Shown here one piece after another: positions 5,729 through 6,133 of a stretch of 6,133 bases of DNA. The first letter of the stretch is position 1; each line of letters begins with the position of its first letter. The notes below the pieces were generated by a model. The model was not told the DNA's origin. It made no database searches and was given only the letters and a program-made list of their open reading frames with translations. The stretch is from assembly GCA_003641465.1 (NCBI GenBank), contig QNAJ01000096.1, forward strand, positions 1 to 6,133. Reading direction: 5' to 3'. Made by a program: the position numbers and the translations under genes. Origin of the DNA: Verrucomicrobiota bacterium (GTDB lineage: Bacteria > Verrucomicrobiota > Kiritimatiellia > B70-G9).

Positions 5729-5735
5729 CACCTCC
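5729..5735 (-). promoter_or_regulatory. Ribosome binding site of the membrane-protein gene
   Basis: GGAGGTG on the minus strand lies 4 nt before the ATG at 5724. It settles the start against the upstream GTG at 5802. Confidence 0.75.
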
Positions 5736-5905
5736 GCTGAAGTTCATCCTTTCCTCGCTCCAGAAGAGTACTTTGCCATACAAAGTTCCTGCCTGCAAGC
5801 ACCTTCCCGGCTTAATGCGCTCAAATCCACCACCGCAGTCCTCACACGGAGACCACCGCCGCGCTCCGCGCTCAGCCCTGAGCAGCACTCCACCGCACAA
5901 ACCTG

Positions 5906-5930
5906 CAATGTAGCAGAATGTGACACATTG
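5906..5930. promoter_or_regulatory. Candidate operator (nested inverted repeats)
   Basis: AATGTGACACATT (5917-5929) is a perfect inverted repeat with a single central base. A wider pair, CAATGT (5906-5911) and ACATTG (5925-5930), encloses it. On the minus strand TGCTACATT (an extended -10-like element) overlaps the outer arm, which would place the palindrome between -35 and -10, although no good -35 is present. It could bind the winged-helix regulator encoded downstream (autoregulation) or another factor. Confidence 0.35.
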
Positions 5931-6007
5931 TTTCAGAAAGACACAAGCGCACTTTCTTCCTCGAACTTAACCTTCTCAACCGCAATATCTTATGCACTCT
6001 GGCTTTC

Positions 6008-6023
6008 TGGCATGCAACTAGCA
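6008..6023 (+). promoter_or_regulatory. Possible second sigma-54-like promoter
   Basis: TGGCATGCAACTAGCA has GG and GC separated by 10 nt and matches TGGCACG-N4-TTGCW with two mismatches. The predicted start of transcription, near 6034, leaves only about 10 nt before the ATG at 6044, which is short. A match of this quality can arise by chance in a window this size. Confidence 0.25.
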
Positions 6024-6043
6024 TAGTAAGCGTTTGCGAACAG

Positions 6044-6133
6044 ATGAAAGCGCATGCCACAGAACAATACTTCGCAACAAGGTGGTATCTGCCTGTAATG
6101 GCAGCCACAGCGCTGCTGCTGTGGATGCTCCCG
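6044..6133 (+). CDS. N-terminus of a probable membrane or secreted protein (3' truncated)
   Basis: Thirty codons are open from the ATG at 6044 to the right edge. After a polar start (MKAHATEQYFATRW) comes a hydrophobic segment, YLPVMAATALLLWMLP, that could be a first transmembrane helix or signal anchor, as at the start of many sensor kinases and membrane proteins. No good Shine-Dalgarno sequence is present (GCGAACAG precedes the ATG), and no domain is visible, so the call rests on the open frame, the hydrophobic pattern and the divergent arrangement. The family is unknown. Confidence 0.4.
   Translation, partial: MKAHATEQYFATRWYLPVMAATALLLWMLP

Larger units (their letters stand above)
5725..6043. 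other. Divergent intergenic region
   Basis: These 319 nt separate the minus-strand operon from a plus-strand frame. They contain three CCACCGC copies (5830, 5853 and 5890; the first two extend to ACCACCGC, 23 nt apart), an inverted repeat GCTCAG-CC-CTGAGC (5870-5883), and the CAATGT/ACATTG palindrome described separately. A 60-codon minus-strand frame (5744-5926) has no recognisable domain or ribosome site and is not called. A confident sigma-70 promoter was not found in either direction. Confidence 0.55.

Noticed and set aside
5725..5802. 26-residue N-terminal extension of the membrane protein from the GTG at 5802
   Set aside because: No well-placed ribosome site there, whereas GGAGGTG precedes the ATG at 5724.
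5794..5809. CGGGAAGGTGCTTGCA (minus strand) as a sigma-54 promoter for the membrane-protein operon
   Set aside because: Three of the specified positions mismatch, including the T of TGG; matches of this quality are expected several times by chance in this window.
6105..6124. Inverted repeat CCACAGC-GCTGCT-GCTGTGG at the right edge
   Set aside because: It falls in the leucine-rich hydrophobic codons of the truncated gene, has no T-run, and is best explained by CTG codon repetition.

Overview
This looks like a chromosomal window from a GC-rich bacterium with an outer membrane. A CsgG-type protein (an outer-membrane-associated family) and a type IV pilin/pseudopilin-type prepilin point to a diderm. 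The pilin's layout (Cys-Asn-x-x-x-Ile-x-x-Gln early, a Tyr-Ile-Lys and Cys-Pro near the end) recalls short pseudopilins common in the PVC group and similar phyla. That placement is an impression only, and the taxon is unresolved. A bacterial-type HMG-CoA synthase, the entry enzyme of the mevalonate pathway, is a patchily distributed trait among diderms.

Left half, plus strand (2-2659): the C-terminal part of a CsgG/HfaB-like protein runs off the left edge. It is followed after 30 nt by a small cupin, then ruvA and ruvB. The cupin stop and ruvA start share ATGA, so ruvA is probably translationally coupled to the cupin. The 76-nt ruvA-ruvB gap holds a short hairpin, a good sigma-70-like promoter and a perfect 12-bp palindrome, suggesting that ruvB can also be transcribed on its own. 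RuvA and RuvB form the Holliday-junction branch-migration motor; ruvC is not in view.

Middle (2660-3444): a single prepilin-like gene on the minus strand is convergent with ruvB. A near-consensus sigma-54 promoter lies just upstream of it, with a predicted leader of about 31 nt, and an imperfect inverted repeat sits near -90. The rest of the 356-nt stretch between it and mvaS has no convincing gene.

Right half, minus strand (5724 down to 3445): a tight three-gene operon reads polytopic membrane protein, then winged-helix regulator, then mvaS. The gene overlaps are 14 nt and 4 nt. Beyond a 319-nt divergent intergenic region with inverted and direct repeats, an open plus-strand reading frame begins at 6044 with a hydrophobic N-terminus and runs off the right edge.

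I see no insertion sequence, CRISPR array, tRNA, rRNA or recognisable new defence or mobile system. The best leads are the sigma-54 promoter of the orphan pilin, the coupling of a regulator/membrane-protein pair to HMG-CoA synthase, and the cupin-ruvA overlap.
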